Translations under genes and position numbers: made by a program
Assembly: GCA_001915545.1 (NCBI GenBank)
Contig: MNQS01000125.1
Span: forward strand, 1-36,919
Source of the DNA: Bacteroides sp. 43_108
GTDB taxonomy: Bacteria; Bacteroidota; Bacteroidia; Bacteroidales; Bacteroidaceae
DNA: 36,919 nt
Direction of reading: 5' to 3'
Part shown: positions 20,581-29,387 of the stretch, one piece after another
Position numbering within the stretch: position 1 is the first letter of the stretch
How the letters are laid out: each line of letters begins with the position of its first letter
The notes under the pieces: generated by a model
What the model was told of the DNA's origin: nothing
The model's database searches: none
What the model saw: only the letters and a program-made list of their open reading frames with translations

Positions 20581-22107
20581 TTATTTCGGTAAGGTCACGG
20601 GGAAGAGGTCATTCGGGCGGTGTTCGCGCAGAATTACCTGCTTCATCTGGTTTACGAGGTCCGGATGCTGGGCAGCCACGTCGTGGTCCTCATGGATGTC
20701 TTCTGCCAGGTTGTAGAGGTGGGGAACACCCTTCTTTACCACCATCTTCCAGTCGCCCATGCGGAGACCAATCTGGTCGGTTTCGTGGAACTCCCAGTAG
20801 AGGAAGTCGTGTGCCTTCTGTGCCTCGTCATTTCCCAACAGGGTAGGGGCGAAAGAGATACCGTCGAAACAGTCACCTTCCAGTTTCTTGTTCAGGTACT
20901 TCTTGGGGAAGCGCTTGTCGCCCACCAGTTCGCAGAAGGTCGGCATGATGTCGTAGAAGGCCAGCTGATGGTCGTTCACCACACCGGCTTTCACCTTTCC
21001 CGGCCAGCGTACGATGAACGGGATGCGGATACCTCCTTCGTAGCACTGGCGTTTCAGGCCGCGCAACTTGCCGTCGCGTCCGAAGAATGTCGGGTCGGCA
21101 CCGCCTTCTTCGTGAGGACCGTTGTCACTGCTGAAGATGACGATGGTATTCTCGTCGAGCCCTTTTTCTTTCAGCTTGGCCAGGATTTCGCCCACGTAGG
21201 CATCCAGTCGGCTGATCATGCCGGCAAACTGGGCATGTGTGTGCACGCTCTCGTTGTAACGGGAACCGGCTTGTCCGCCCCAGGTCTTGTCATGAAAGAA
21301 CTGTTTCTTGTATTTCTTCAGGATAGAGTCGTTGGGCTGTACCAGTTCGGCATGCGGCAGGGTGTACGTCAGGAAACCGTAGAAAGGCTGTTTGCCGTCC
21401 TGCTTGTCGAGCCATTCCAGTGCCTTCTGGTGAATCAGGTCGGCCGAATACTGCGTACGCTTGAAATAGTCTTCGCCGTTCATCGGGTAGCGGATGTTGT
21501 CTTCCAGAATCACGCGGCTGACGGCCGTATCACCTGCGGCACGGCTGTAGGAGTTCAGGAAGTTCGGGTAGTAGAGATGCGCCTGAAACTGGCACATGTA
21601 GCCGAAGTATTCGTCCACGCCCCGCTTGTCGGGAGTAGAGGTCGAACCCTCGTATCCGCCGGCCCATTTACCGAACATGCCGGTGGTATAGCCGTTCTTC
21701 TTCATGATTTCCGGCAGGATGATGTGCTGCGGGTCATACGGCTCCTGTCCCGTGACGGCATATTCCTTGTTCTGTCCGTACCACACCTCGCCCAGCCAGT
21801 ATTCCTTGTTGCCTCTCACGTGTCCGTGTCCGCTGTGCTGTCCGGTCATGATGGTGGCGCGCGACGGGGCACTGACGGGGCTTCCGGCGTATGCCTGCGT
21901 AAATCGCATGCCCTCCTGTGCCATCTGGTCGATGCAGGGTGTCTGGATGAAAGGCTGGCCGTAGCATCCCAGGTCGCCGTATCCCATGTCGTCGCAGAGA
22001 ATGAACAAGATGTTGGGTTTTTCAGAATCGGGCGTTGCAGCTTGTGCATGAGGTGCAGCCACGGCAACCAGTCCCATACAGTAGGTTAGTTTTTGTAATT
22101 TTTTCAT
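20581..22107 (-). CDS. Exported sulfatase, Ser-type
   Basis: 508 aa with a signal peptide (cleavage near AQAA, residue 24), so periplasmic. The formylglycine site is S79 in SAPSR (79-83); a Ser means it needs anaerobic maturation by an anSME, which is not in this window. Metal ligands are seen at D39 and D40 (CDDMG) and in SSDNGPHEEGG, with HAQFAGMISRLDAYVGEIL between. The sulfated substrate (host mucin, glycosaminoglycan or algal glycan) cannot be read from the sequence. There is no SusC/SusD pair or other sulfatase nearby, so it is not in a typical polysaccharide-use locus. Confidence 0.9.
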   Translation of the reverse strand: MKKLQKLTYCMGLVAVAAPHAQAATPDSEKPNILFILCDDMGYGDLGCYGQPFIQTPCIDQMAQEGMRFTQAYAGSPVSAPSRATIMTGQHSGHGHVRGNKEYWLGEVWYGQNKEYAVTGQEPYDPQHIILPEIMKKNGYTTGMFGKWAGGYEGSTSTPDKRGVDEYFGYMCQFQAHLYYPNFLNSYSRAAGDTAVSRVILEDNIRYPMNGEDYFKRTQYSADLIHQKALEWLDKQDGKQPFYGFLTYTLPHAELVQPNDSILKKYKKQFFHDKTWGGQAGSRYNESVHTHAQFAGMISRLDAYVGEILAKLKEKGLDENTIVIFSSDNGPHEEGGADPTFFGRDGKLRGLKRQCYEGGIRIPFIVRWPGKVKAGVVNDHQLAFYDIMPTFCELVGDKRFPKKYLNKKLEGDCFDGISFAPTLLGNDEAQKAHDFLYWEFHETDQIGLRMGDWKMVVKKGVPHLYNLAEDIHEDHDVAAQHPDLVNQMKQVILREHRPNDLFPVTLPK

Positions 22108-22139
22108 GCCATTAGTTTCTTAAGGGATTAATGCAGGAG

Positions 22140-22147
22140 CAAAGATA
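22140..22147 (-). promoter_or_regulatory. Predicted -7 box (TATCTTTG) for the sulfatase gene
   Basis: Minus-strand TATCTTTG, exact TAnnTTTG match, about 33 nt upstream of the ATG. It lies 34 bp from the divergent promoter of the YigZ gene. Confidence 0.5.
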
Positions 22148-22157
22148 CGCTTTCCGG

Positions 22158-22189
22158 TTTTAAAAATGCGAGAAAAATCATTAAATTTG
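22158..22189 (+). promoter_or_regulatory. Predicted promoter of the YigZ-like gene
   Basis: TTTT (22158-22161) and TAAATTTG (22182-22189), 20-bp spacing. The -7 is exact. It places the start codon at 22211 and rules out the longer frame that begins at 22166, inside the promoter. Confidence 0.6.
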
Positions 22190-22210
22190 CCACCTGAAAG
22201 AAGAAAAACG

Positions 22211-22813
22211 ATGCAAGAAGATACCTATAAGACCATTCAGGAAAGCGCGGAAGCCATCTATACCGAGAAGCGCAGCAAGTTCATTGCCATTGCGCTGCCG
22301 GTGCGTACGCTCTCCGAAGTGAAGTCCCTTCTGGAGGAGTACCAGAAGAAATATTACGATGCCCGCCACGTGTGTTATGCCTATATGCTGGGCGCGGAAC
22401 GGAAGGATTTCCGGGCCAACGACAATGGGGAGCCTTCGGGCACGGCCGGAAAGCCCATCCTCGGACAGATTAACTCGCGCGAGCTGACCGATGTGCTGGT
22501 CATCGTGGTGCGTTATTTCGGCGGTATCAAGCTGGGGACGAGCGGTCTGATTGTGGCCTACCGCATGGCGGCTTCGCTGGCACTGGATGAAGCCCCGGTC
22601 ATTGAGAAGACGGTGGACGAAGACGTGGCCGTGGCGTTCGAATATCCCTTCATGAACGACATCATGCGCATCGTTAAGGAAGAGTCGCCCGAGATACTGG
22701 AACAGTCGTACGACATGGACTGCCTGATGCGCCTGCGCATCCGCAAGTCGATGATGGGAAAGCTGCGTGCGCGACTGGAAAAAGTGGAGACCGCCCGCAT
22801 CCTGGGCGAGTAA
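22211..22813 (+). CDS. YigZ/IMPACT family protein
   Basis: 200 aa from the ATG at 22211. EAIYTEKRSKFIAIALPV is the family N-terminus. ARHVCYAYMLGAERKDFRANDNGEPSGTAGKPILGQI holds the signature D-x-G-E-P-S-G-T-A-G-x-P-I-L. VVRYFGGIKLGTSGLIVAYR completes the N-terminal domain. A C-terminal ferredoxin-like domain follows. The biochemical role of YigZ in bacteria is not settled; the eukaryotic relative IMPACT binds GCN1. Confidence 0.93.
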   Translation: MQEDTYKTIQESAEAIYTEKRSKFIAIALPVRTLSEVKSLLEEYQKKYYDARHVCYAYMLGAERKDFRANDNGEPSGTAGKPILGQINSRELTDVLVIVVRYFGGIKLGTSGLIVAYRMAASLALDEAPVIEKTVDEDVAVAFEYPFMNDIMRIVKEESPEILEQSYDMDCLMRLRIRKSMMGKLRARLEKVETARILGE

Positions 22814-22898
22814 TTGGAGAAAGAGCCGGAAGTCGTGCTTTCTTTACAGAAAGTCGCTGATTTTTTGCATTTTCCTGCGGTTTTTTAGCAAAAATTAT

Positions 22899-22906
22899 TA
22901 TCTTTG
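22899..22906 (+). promoter_or_regulatory. Predicted -7 box (TATCTTTG) for the lipoprotein L,D-transpeptidase gene
   Basis: Exact TAnnTTTG match 23 nt upstream of the ATG at 22930. No clear -33 box. Confidence 0.5.
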
Positions 22907-22929
22907 TTCCAACCTTATAACCCTTCATT

Positions 22930-23967
22930 ATGAAACGACTGACAGGCTTAATATGCTTCTTGTGTCTCCTTTGCGGTTGCCGGGAGGAAGCAGGCCGTGG
23001 GGTGGAACAACCGATGTCGCAACCCATCGTGTCGGAGACGGCATCTCCCGACAGCATGGAGGTGGAAGAGATTCTGCCGTTTGAGCGTAAACCGCTGACC
23101 GCTGCCGACATCATCTTGGTGAAGGAACTTCTTTTTGACAAATACACCTTGAAGGATGAGTATCCGTATAAGGACACCGTCCGTTCATTCAAATGGGACG
23201 ACATACGCAAATGCCTGGCCTTTATCGAGAACCTTCAGTACGATGCCAACCGCTGGGCGATATTCCAGAATTACAAGAATGTGAACCGTGAAGCTCCGCT
23301 GGTGCGGAAATACACGCAGAATGTGTACCGGCGCATTGCCGATACGCTGGGAGTGGAACGTTATCAGTCGGTGCCGCTGTATCTTCCTTCGGATACGCTG
23401 GTGCCCGAACGTTACGGACGCGACGGGGCGCTGGTGTCTTTCCTGGGCGAGACGGGCAGTTTCTATCGCTTGTCACCGGTCTCCATCGAGGGAGAATGGT
23501 GGGTGCCGCGCCGCTACGTCAAGCTCTTGTCCGACAGCACGCAGTTTAACCACGTGGTCGTGGTGGACCGGGGCGACCAGAACATTGCCACCCTGGAACG
23601 TCTGGAAGAAGGTACCTGGGCCATCCGCAGCATGAATCCGGCCACTACGGGCATGCACCGTCCGCCGTACGCACAGGAAACCCCGCTCGGCATGTTTGTG
23701 GTGCAGCAGAAAAAGTTGCGCATGGTGTTCCTGAAAGACGGTTCTGCAGCCACCGGAGGCTATGCACCGTATGCCAGCCGCTTCACCAACGGAGCCTACA
23801 TTCACGGGGTACCGGTCAACGTGCCTCGCACGGCGATGATTGAATACAGCTGGTCGTTGGGCACCACGCCCCGTTCGCACATGTGTGTGCGGAATGCCAC
23901 CTCGCATGCCAAGTTTGTGTACGACTGGGCACCGACGGAACGTTCGCTGGTGATTGTAATCGAGTGA
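22930..23967 (+). CDS. Lipoprotein L,D-transpeptidase (YkuD family)
   Basis: 345 aa. A lipobox LCGC anchors it at C17, so it is a lipoprotein. The catalytic YkuD domain is C-terminal (residues ~210-345): TTGMHRPPYAQETPLG, FTNGAYIHGVPVN and RSHMCVRNATSHAKFVYDW, with nucleophile C319 and the usual SHGC[IV]R as SHMCVR, Met for Gly. Such enzymes form 3-3 peptidoglycan cross-links or attach proteins to peptidoglycan. The first ~180 residues are a family-specific region with no clear domain. Another L,D-transpeptidase of a different family follows. Confidence 0.88.
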   Translation: MKRLTGLICFLCLLCGCREEAGRGVEQPMSQPIVSETASPDSMEVEEILPFERKPLTAADIILVKELLFDKYTLKDEYPYKDTVRSFKWDDIRKCLAFIENLQYDANRWAIFQNYKNVNREAPLVRKYTQNVYRRIADTLGVERYQSVPLYLPSDTLVPERYGRDGALVSFLGETGSFYRLSPVSIEGEWWVPRRYVKLLSDSTQFNHVVVVDRGDQNIATLERLEEGTWAIRSMNPATTGMHRPPYAQETPLGMFVVQQKKLRMVFLKDGSAATGGYAPYASRFTNGAYIHGVPVNVPRTAMIEYSWSLGTTPRSHMCVRNATSHAKFVYDWAPTERSLVIVIE

Positions 23968-24016
23968 TTTCTATAAAATTAACTCTCTTTACGGAAGAAG
24001 AAGGGCAGAAAATCCG

Positions 24017-24024
24017 TAACTTTG
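24017..24024 (+). promoter_or_regulatory. Predicted -7 box (TAACTTTG) for the second L,D-transpeptidase gene
   Basis: Exact TAnnTTTG match 32 nt upstream of the ATG at 24056. It suggests that this gene is transcribed on its own. Confidence 0.5.
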
Positions 24025-24055
24025 CGGCCGAATATTTTTCAGGTCGTAAAAAGTC

Positions 24056-24784
24056 ATGCAAAATCATATCATCAAATTTTTTCTTTCTGCCATGTTCCTG
24101 TCTTTCCCCTGTGCGTATTTCACGGCGGAAGGAGAGTCTGTTCCTACTGAATCCCCTGCAGCAGCGGTCAAGGCGGCCGATGAGGTCGTGTCGCTCTACC
24201 ATTCCATGCAGCTGGAGGGAGTGGTCAACTGGCGGGCCTTCAAGCAGGCGGTGACGGGATATAACCGCATCAAGAACCGCAAGCGCGATGTGCTGACCCT
24301 GATTGACTTTTCCAAGCCTTCCACGGAAAAGCGCCTGTACGTGTTCGACATGAAGCACCGCCGGATGCTGTATTCCTCGGTAGTGTCGCACGGCAAGAAC
24401 AGCGGCGGAAACTATGCCACTTCTTTTTCCAACGAATACGGCTCCTACAAGAGCTCACTGGGCTTTTACCTGACGGCTTCCACCTATCAGGGACGAAACG
24501 GGTATTCGCTCATTCTTGACGGACTGGAGAAAGGGATTAACGACCGGGCCCGCGAACGTGCCATTGTGGTGCACGGGGCCACATACGCAAACCCATCCGT
24601 GGCCAGTCGTGGCGGACGGTTGGGACGGAGCTTCGGATGTCCGGCACTGCCTACTTCCGTGTCGCGTCCCATTATAGATGCAATAAAAGGGGGCAGCGTC
24701 ATGTATATCTATGCCGAAACCCCCTCTTACTTAGCTCAAAGTTCTATTCTCGATACATCGGATGATGTCATCTTAAATCAATGA
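24056..24784 (+). CDS. Murein L,D-transpeptidase catalytic domain protein (YkuD_2 type)
   Basis: 242 aa with an N-terminal signal peptide (KFFLSAMFLSFPCAYFTAEG). LYVFDMKHRRMLYSSVVSHGKNSGG begins the catalytic fold; IVVHGATYANPSVASRGGRLGRSFGCPALP has H173 and the nucleophile C195 in GRSxGCPA. The final ~20 residues are not part of the known domain. The gene runs 17 nt into the convergent LolA-like gene, so their 3' ends overlap. Confidence 0.9.
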   Translation: MQNHIIKFFLSAMFLSFPCAYFTAEGESVPTESPAAAVKAADEVVSLYHSMQLEGVVNWRAFKQAVTGYNRIKNRKRDVLTLIDFSKPSTEKRLYVFDMKHRRMLYSSVVSHGKNSGGNYATSFSNEYGSYKSSLGFYLTASTYQGRNGYSLILDGLEKGINDRARERAIVVHGATYANPSVASRGGRLGRSFGCPALPTSVSRPIIDAIKGGSVMYIYAETPSYLAQSSILDTSDDVILNQ

Positions 24785-25376
24785 TTTCCGCTCCCGGATA
24801 CTTGCTTTTGTCGAAACGGAACACCGCGTCGGGCAGATTCACTCCCGTGCGGTACGACGAAATCTGAAACTCTTGTTTCTCTCCGTTCTGCAGCTGGATG
24901 GCAATGTACACGGGTGAGCTGTTTTCCTTCACGTTCAGTGTGATGCTTTTAATGTCCTGCGAGGTCTTCGGGGTCAGAATGATTTCATGTCCCCGCTTTC
25001 CCTGACGGGTCTTTTCGCCCACATAGCGGTAGTTGAACTCCTTCTTGTAAGATGTCAGCAGCGCATACGGGTTGACGCTCTGTATTTCCTCCGGGGTGGG
25101 GGATGACACGTTCACCTCTTCATTCTGCTCCACGTAGCTCCATTGTGTCTTTCCGTCGAACCAGGTCTTGATACCTCCGCTCTCCAGGCAGAACTTGTTG
25201 CCTTTCAGCAACAGCTTTCCTTGTTGTGTACCTCCAAAAGTCAGACTGATGCCGCCGGCTTTCCGGTAGTTGTCTGCCATCTTGCTTAATATGCTTTCAG
25301 CTTTTGCATCCTGTTGAGCCACAGCCTGACACAGGGCGACTCCCATCAGCAGGACGAGAAGAAAAATCTTTTTCAT
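24768..25376 (-). CDS. LolA-like outer-membrane lipoprotein carrier
   Basis: About 202 aa. The start at 25376 (MKKIFLLVLLMGVALCQA) makes a clean signal peptide ending AVAQ; a start three codons earlier is possible. AKAESILSKMADNYRKAGGISLTF, GKLLLKGNKFCLESGGIKTWFDGKTQWSY and EVNVSSPTPEEIQSVNPYALLTSYKKEF match the half-barrel of the Bacteroidetes LolA-like family. It would ferry lipoproteins or lipid through the periplasm. It is 31 nt behind ftsK on the same strand, an arrangement common in the phylum. Confidence 0.9.
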   Translation of the reverse strand: MKKIFLLVLLMGVALCQAVAQQDAKAESILSKMADNYRKAGGISLTFGGTQQGKLLLKGNKFCLESGGIKTWFDGKTQWSYVEQNEEVNVSSPTPEEIQSVNPYALLTSYKKEFNYRYVGEKTRQGKRGHEIILTPKTSQDIKSITLNVKENSSPVYIAIQLQNGEKQEFQISSYRTGVNLPDAVFRFDKSKYPGAEIIDLR

Positions 25377-25416
25377 ACCTGTCACAATCGTTTTTAGGGG
25401 TTAGAGGGCAGTCCGT

Positions 25417-27996
25417 TTAATCCTTCAGGCTGCTCATTCTCATTTGTAAATCGTTTTCATCCAGACAAAGCACGTCGCGCGCCTTGCTACCGTTGGCCGG
25501 GCCTACGATGCCCGCCTTTTCTAGCTGGTCCATGATGCGTCCCGCACGGTTGTAGCCGATGGAGAATTTACGCTGAATCAGCGAAGTGGAACCCTGCTGG
25601 TGATAGATGACCAGACGAGCCGCTTCTTCAAAGAGCGGGTCCAGACGGTTCATGTCCACGTCGGCTGCACTGCTGGGTTCTGCATTCTCATCCACGTATT
25701 CCGGCAGCATGAAAGCTGTAGGATAACCCTGTTGCTTGCCGATGAATTCCGCGATGCGTTCCACTTCCGGCGTATCGACAAACGCACACTGCACGCGCAC
25801 GGGGTCGTTTCCTTGCAGGTACAGCATGTCACCCTTACCGATGAGCTGCTGTGCACCCGGACGGTCCAGAATGGTACGTGAGTCCATCATGGAAGCCACA
25901 CGGAAAGCCACACGCGCCGGGAAGTTGGCCTTGATGGTACCCGTAATGATGTTCGTAGTCGGACGCTGGGTAGCGATGATGGCGTGGATACCCACCGCAC
26001 GTGCCAGCTGGGCGATACGGCAGATAGGCAGTTCCACCTCCTTGCCGGCTGTCATGATCAGGTCACCGAACTCATCAATGATGATGACGATGTAAGGCAG
26101 GAAGCGGTGACCATTCTCCGGATTCAGCTGGCGGTTGATAAACTTCGCGTTATATTCCTTGATGTTACGGCATCCCGCGTTCTGCAGGAGCTTGTAACGG
26201 TTGTCCATTTCCACACACAGCGAGTTCAGTGTCTGTACCACCTTCGTCACGTCGGTGATGATGGCATCCTCTCCGTCGGGCAACTTGGCCAGGAAGTGAC
26301 GCTCAATCGGCGCATAGATGGCAAATTCCACCTTCTTCGGGTCGATGATGACGAACTTCAGTTCACTGGGGTGCTTCTTGTAGAGCAGGGAAGTCACGAT
26401 GGCATTCAGTCCCACAGACTTACCTTGACCTGTCGCACCGGCCACCAGCATGTGGGGCGCCTTGGCCAGATCCACCATGAACACTTCGTTGGTAATGGTC
26501 TTTCCGAGTGCCACCGGCAGGTCGAAGGTTGTTTCCTGGAACTTCTTGCTGGTCAGGATGGAACTCATGGGCACGATGTGCGGGTTCGCGTTCGGCACCT
26601 CGATACCGATGGTACCCTTGCCCGGAATCGGTGCGATGATACGGATACCCAGTGCCGAAAGACTCAAGGCGATGTCGTCCTCCAGGTTACGGATTTTCGA
26701 GATACGTACCCCTTCTGCCGGCGTAATCTCATATAAGGTAATAGTCGGACCCACACTGGCCTTGATGGAACTGATTTCAATGCCGAAACTGCGCAGCACC
26801 TTGATGATGCGGTTCTTGTTGGCATTCTGTTCCTCCATGTCGATATCCGGCTCGTCGTTCTGATACGTGTTCAGCAAGTCGAGGGTCGGGAAGCGGTAAA
26901 ATTCCAGGTCCAGACGCGGGTTATAGGGCTGCGACACGTCTCCACGGTAAGCCTGGTCCTCTTCCTTGGTATCGTTGCTGACCTCAAATGCCGGCTCCTC
27001 TTCTTCCTTGTCGAAGTCATCCTCCAGGGCCGGCTTCACCTCAAAAGGGTGCTTCCTGTCATTCTCTTCTTCGGTATCAATGGGCAGGTCGATGACACGC
27101 TCCGGTGCCGGTTCCTCTTTCACGACCATCTTCTCCGGTTCCTCCTTGACAGGTTCAGTCGCCTTCTCCGGTTCTTCCTGCGGAGTCTCTTCCTCCTCCT
27201 TCTTCTGTTTCGGTTTCCGGTGCGTCCAGCTCTTCCAGAAACTTTCTTTCTTTTCCTTCTTATCCGATTCATCCTCCGTGGCGGTCACTTCCGGTTCGTC
27301 CACTACCGGCTTCCGGTAAGTCGGTTCCGGCTGGGGAGTTACCTCCTCTGCCATGGCCGCGTTATTGCCCTTTTGCGGATGCAGCGCTTTTCTCACCACA
27401 CCCATGGTCTGTCGGGTCAGTGCCACGCCGAACAATATGGCCGTAGCCAGCAGCACCAGAATCAATCCCGGCGCACCGATTTGCGAGCGAATCCACAGGC
27501 TCACGTTGTAGCCGTGCAGTCCCCCCGGATAAATATAAGAATCTTCCAGCAGTCCCCCGAATGCAAATCCCAGGGTGATAGAGAGCCACACCATCACCGT
27601 GGCACAGCCTAAGAACCAGTAACGGATGCGGAACTCATACGCCTTCATCAGCTTCATGCCGGCCACCACTAAGAAGATAATGATACAGTAAGCCGAAAAT
27701 CCAAAGCAGTCGTTAATCAGGAACTGCGCCAGCTGCGCTCCCCGTGCTCCGGCATAGTTCTGTATGCGGTTGCCCGTTTCCAACAGCTCCGACGGGTTGG
27801 GATGCGACAGAATGCTCTGGTCGTTTCCTCCCGTAAAGAAGAACGAGCTGAAAGCCAGCAGCAAGTACACGCCAAAGATGACGCAGAGCAGTCCGATGAC
27901 GAACGCGGTAGTCTCACTTTTCAGGATAGTCCATGTTTTTCCGGCCACAGCAGCCGCTTTTTCACTTTTGCTTGTATCTATTTTTTTTGTTTGCAT
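25417..27996 (-). CDS. ftsK: DNA translocase FtsK/SpoIIIE
   Basis: 859 aa. Residues ~29-200 hold four transmembrane segments; a long, acidic and proline-rich linker (~215-360, many E/K repeats) follows. The motor domain has Walker A GATGQGKS (~517-524) and Walker B (VIIIDEFGDL). The last ~65 residues are the gamma winged helix (FEEAARLVIYHQQGSTSLIQRKFSIGYNRAGRIMDQLEKAGIVGP) that recognises orienting DNA motifs. It pumps chromosome dimers at the septum. Its promoter region is divergent from the DUF5063 gene. Confidence 0.96.
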   Translation of the reverse strand: MQTKKIDTSKSEKAAAVAGKTWTILKSETTAFVIGLLCVIFGVYLLLAFSSFFFTGGNDQSILSHPNPSELLETGNRIQNYAGARGAQLAQFLINDCFGFSAYCIIIFLVVAGMKLMKAYEFRIRYWFLGCATVMVWLSITLGFAFGGLLEDSYIYPGGLHGYNVSLWIRSQIGAPGLILVLLATAILFGVALTRQTMGVVRKALHPQKGNNAAMAEEVTPQPEPTYRKPVVDEPEVTATEDESDKKEKKESFWKSWTHRKPKQKKEEEETPQEEPEKATEPVKEEPEKMVVKEEPAPERVIDLPIDTEEENDRKHPFEVKPALEDDFDKEEEEPAFEVSNDTKEEDQAYRGDVSQPYNPRLDLEFYRFPTLDLLNTYQNDEPDIDMEEQNANKNRIIKVLRSFGIEISSIKASVGPTITLYEITPAEGVRISKIRNLEDDIALSLSALGIRIIAPIPGKGTIGIEVPNANPHIVPMSSILTSKKFQETTFDLPVALGKTITNEVFMVDLAKAPHMLVAGATGQGKSVGLNAIVTSLLYKKHPSELKFVIIDPKKVEFAIYAPIERHFLAKLPDGEDAIITDVTKVVQTLNSLCVEMDNRYKLLQNAGCRNIKEYNAKFINRQLNPENGHRFLPYIVIIIDEFGDLIMTAGKEVELPICRIAQLARAVGIHAIIATQRPTTNIITGTIKANFPARVAFRVASMMDSRTILDRPGAQQLIGKGDMLYLQGNDPVRVQCAFVDTPEVERIAEFIGKQQGYPTAFMLPEYVDENAEPSSAADVDMNRLDPLFEEAARLVIYHQQGSTSLIQRKFSIGYNRAGRIMDQLEKAGIVGPANGSKARDVLCLDENDLQMRMSSLKD

Positions 27997-28024
27997 GATG
28001 ATTCGAATTAACTAAACATACATG

Positions 28025-28032
28025 CAAATGTA
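28025..28032 (-). promoter_or_regulatory. Predicted -7 box (TACATTTG) for ftsK
   Basis: Minus-strand TACATTTG, exact match, about 29 nt upstream of the ftsK ATG. The -7 box of the divergent gene is 32 bp away. Confidence 0.5.
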
Positions 28033-28064
28033 CGAATAAAACTAAAACTGAGAAATTTTTTTTG

Positions 28065-28072
28065 TACCTTTG
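28065..28072 (+). promoter_or_regulatory. Predicted -7 box (TACCTTTG) for the DUF5063 operon
   Basis: Exact TAnnTTTG match ending 13 nt before the ATG at 28086. A longer frame from 28062 would start inside the promoter and was rejected. Confidence 0.55.
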
Positions 28073-28085
28073 CACGTCAATTAGC

Positions 28086-28709
28086 ATGAATATGGAAGAA
28101 AAAAACTCTCAAGTAATATTCGATAAAAATGCAGTCGAGTTCGTGACAGTGGCTGCCGAGTTCTGTGGATTTATGGAGCGTGTGTCCGATATGCGTTGTC
28201 GGGATTTCGTCGACAAGTCCCTGAAACTCCTTCCCCTTTTATACCTGAAGGCTTCGTTGCTTCCTGCTTGCGAGCGGATGGAAGATGCCGCCCCGGAAAC
28301 CTTCGTGACCGAGACCGATTACGAAGTGCTTCGCGGCTCCATCGCCTCTCTCTTGGGCGAATACGATGACTACCTCGAGGTGTTCCTCGATGACATGGCT
28401 TATAGTGATACCCCCATTCATCAGAACATTTCCGAAAGCCTGGCCGACATTTACCAGCCCATCAAGGATTTCATCTGCGTGTTCCAGTTGGGCCTGGAGC
28501 ACACCATGAACGATTCCTTAGCCATCTGCCGTGAACTCTTTGCCGAGTTCTGGGGACAGCGTCTGGTCAACGTGATGCGTGCCCTTCACGACGTGAAGTA
28601 CCGCCAGCTTTCGCACAGCAGTCAGGAAGAGGAAGATTCCGCACTCTACGAAGACAACTGCACCGAAGAAGAACTCTACGAAGGCCTTGACATGGGCGAC
28701 GACGAATAA
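28086..28709 (+). CDS. DUF5063 family protein
   Basis: 207 aa from the ATG at 28086 (an alternative is 28092). All-helical and acidic: VEFVTVAAEFCGFMERVSDMRCRDFVDKSLKLLPLLYLKASLLP, then a TDYEVLRGSIASLLGEYDDYLEVF segment. The tail is very acidic. It matches the DUF5063 family of Bacteroidetes, which is usually placed directly before an RNase D-like exonuclease as here (19 nt gap), suggesting that the two act together. Function unknown. Confidence 0.8.
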   Translation: MNMEEKNSQVIFDKNAVEFVTVAAEFCGFMERVSDMRCRDFVDKSLKLLPLLYLKASLLPACERMEDAAPETFVTETDYEVLRGSIASLLGEYDDYLEVFLDDMAYSDTPIHQNISESLADIYQPIKDFICVFQLGLEHTMNDSLAICRELFAEFWGQRLVNVMRALHDVKYRQLSHSSQEEEDSALYEDNCTEEELYEGLDMGDDE

Positions 28710-28728
28710 TCCTAAACCCGTAAACTGA

Positions 28729-29370
28729 ATGGTAGAACTACAGAGTAAAATAGATAAGAAAATCGTTGCGGAGTTACCCAAAGTCTCTTTCCCCGGTCGC
28801 ATCTTCGTGATTTACACCGAGGCCGAGGCCCGCAAGGCCATCGATTACCTCAATACCCATGTACTGGTGGGGGTGGACACCGAAACACGCCCTTCGTTCC
28901 GGAAGGGAGCCGTCAACAAGGTGGCCCTCTTGCAGGTCTCTACTTACGACACCTGCTTCCTGTTCCGCCTGAACCACCTCGGACTGCCGGATTTCCTGGA
29001 AGAGTTCCTTCAGAACGACGTGCTCAAAATCGGCCTGTCGCTGAAAGACGATTTCGCCATGCTGCGCCGTCGCAACCAGAAAGACCCGCGCATGGGCAAC
29101 TGGGTGGAACTGCAGGACTACGTGGCCTCTTTCGGCATCGAAGAAAAGAGCCTGCAGAAAATCTATGCCCTCCTCTTTCAGGAAAAGATTTCCAAGAGCC
29201 AGCGCCTTTCCAATTGGGAGGCCGACACCCTGACCGAGGCGCAGCAGCTTTATGCCGCTACTGATGCCTGGGCCTGCGTACGCATTTACCAGTACTTGGA
29301 AGAGCTTCGCCTTTCGGGCAAGTACCGCGTGATACGCACGGAAACTCCTGAAAACATTCTCGAAGATTAA
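28729..29370 (+). CDS. 3'-5' exonuclease, RNase D-like (DEDDy)
   Basis: 213 aa, one DEDD exonuclease domain: D50 and E52 in VGVDTET, D107/D108 in GLSLKDDFAML, and Y175-x3-D179 in LYAATDAWA, the DEDDy form. It lacks the HRDC domain of RNase D, so it more resembles the WRN-exonuclease-like single-domain group. It probably trims RNA or DNA 3' ends. It lies between DUF5063 and an RlmI-like methyltransferase with gaps of 19 and 17 nt, so it could be part of an RNA-maturation operon. Confidence 0.9.
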   Translation: MVELQSKIDKKIVAELPKVSFPGRIFVIYTEAEARKAIDYLNTHVLVGVDTETRPSFRKGAVNKVALLQVSTYDTCFLFRLNHLGLPDFLEEFLQNDVLKIGLSLKDDFAMLRRRNQKDPRMGNWVELQDYVASFGIEEKSLQKIYALLFQEKISKSQRLSNWEADTLTEAQQLYAATDAWACVRIYQYLEELRLSGKYRVIRTETPENILED

Positions 29371-29387
29371 TCACTTAAACCATACAA

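Noticed and set aside
20620..22089. 489-codon plus-strand ORF opposite the sulfatase
   Set aside because: The sulfatase frame has a signal peptide and active-site motifs; the opposite frame is rich in Val, His and Gly with no recognisable motif.
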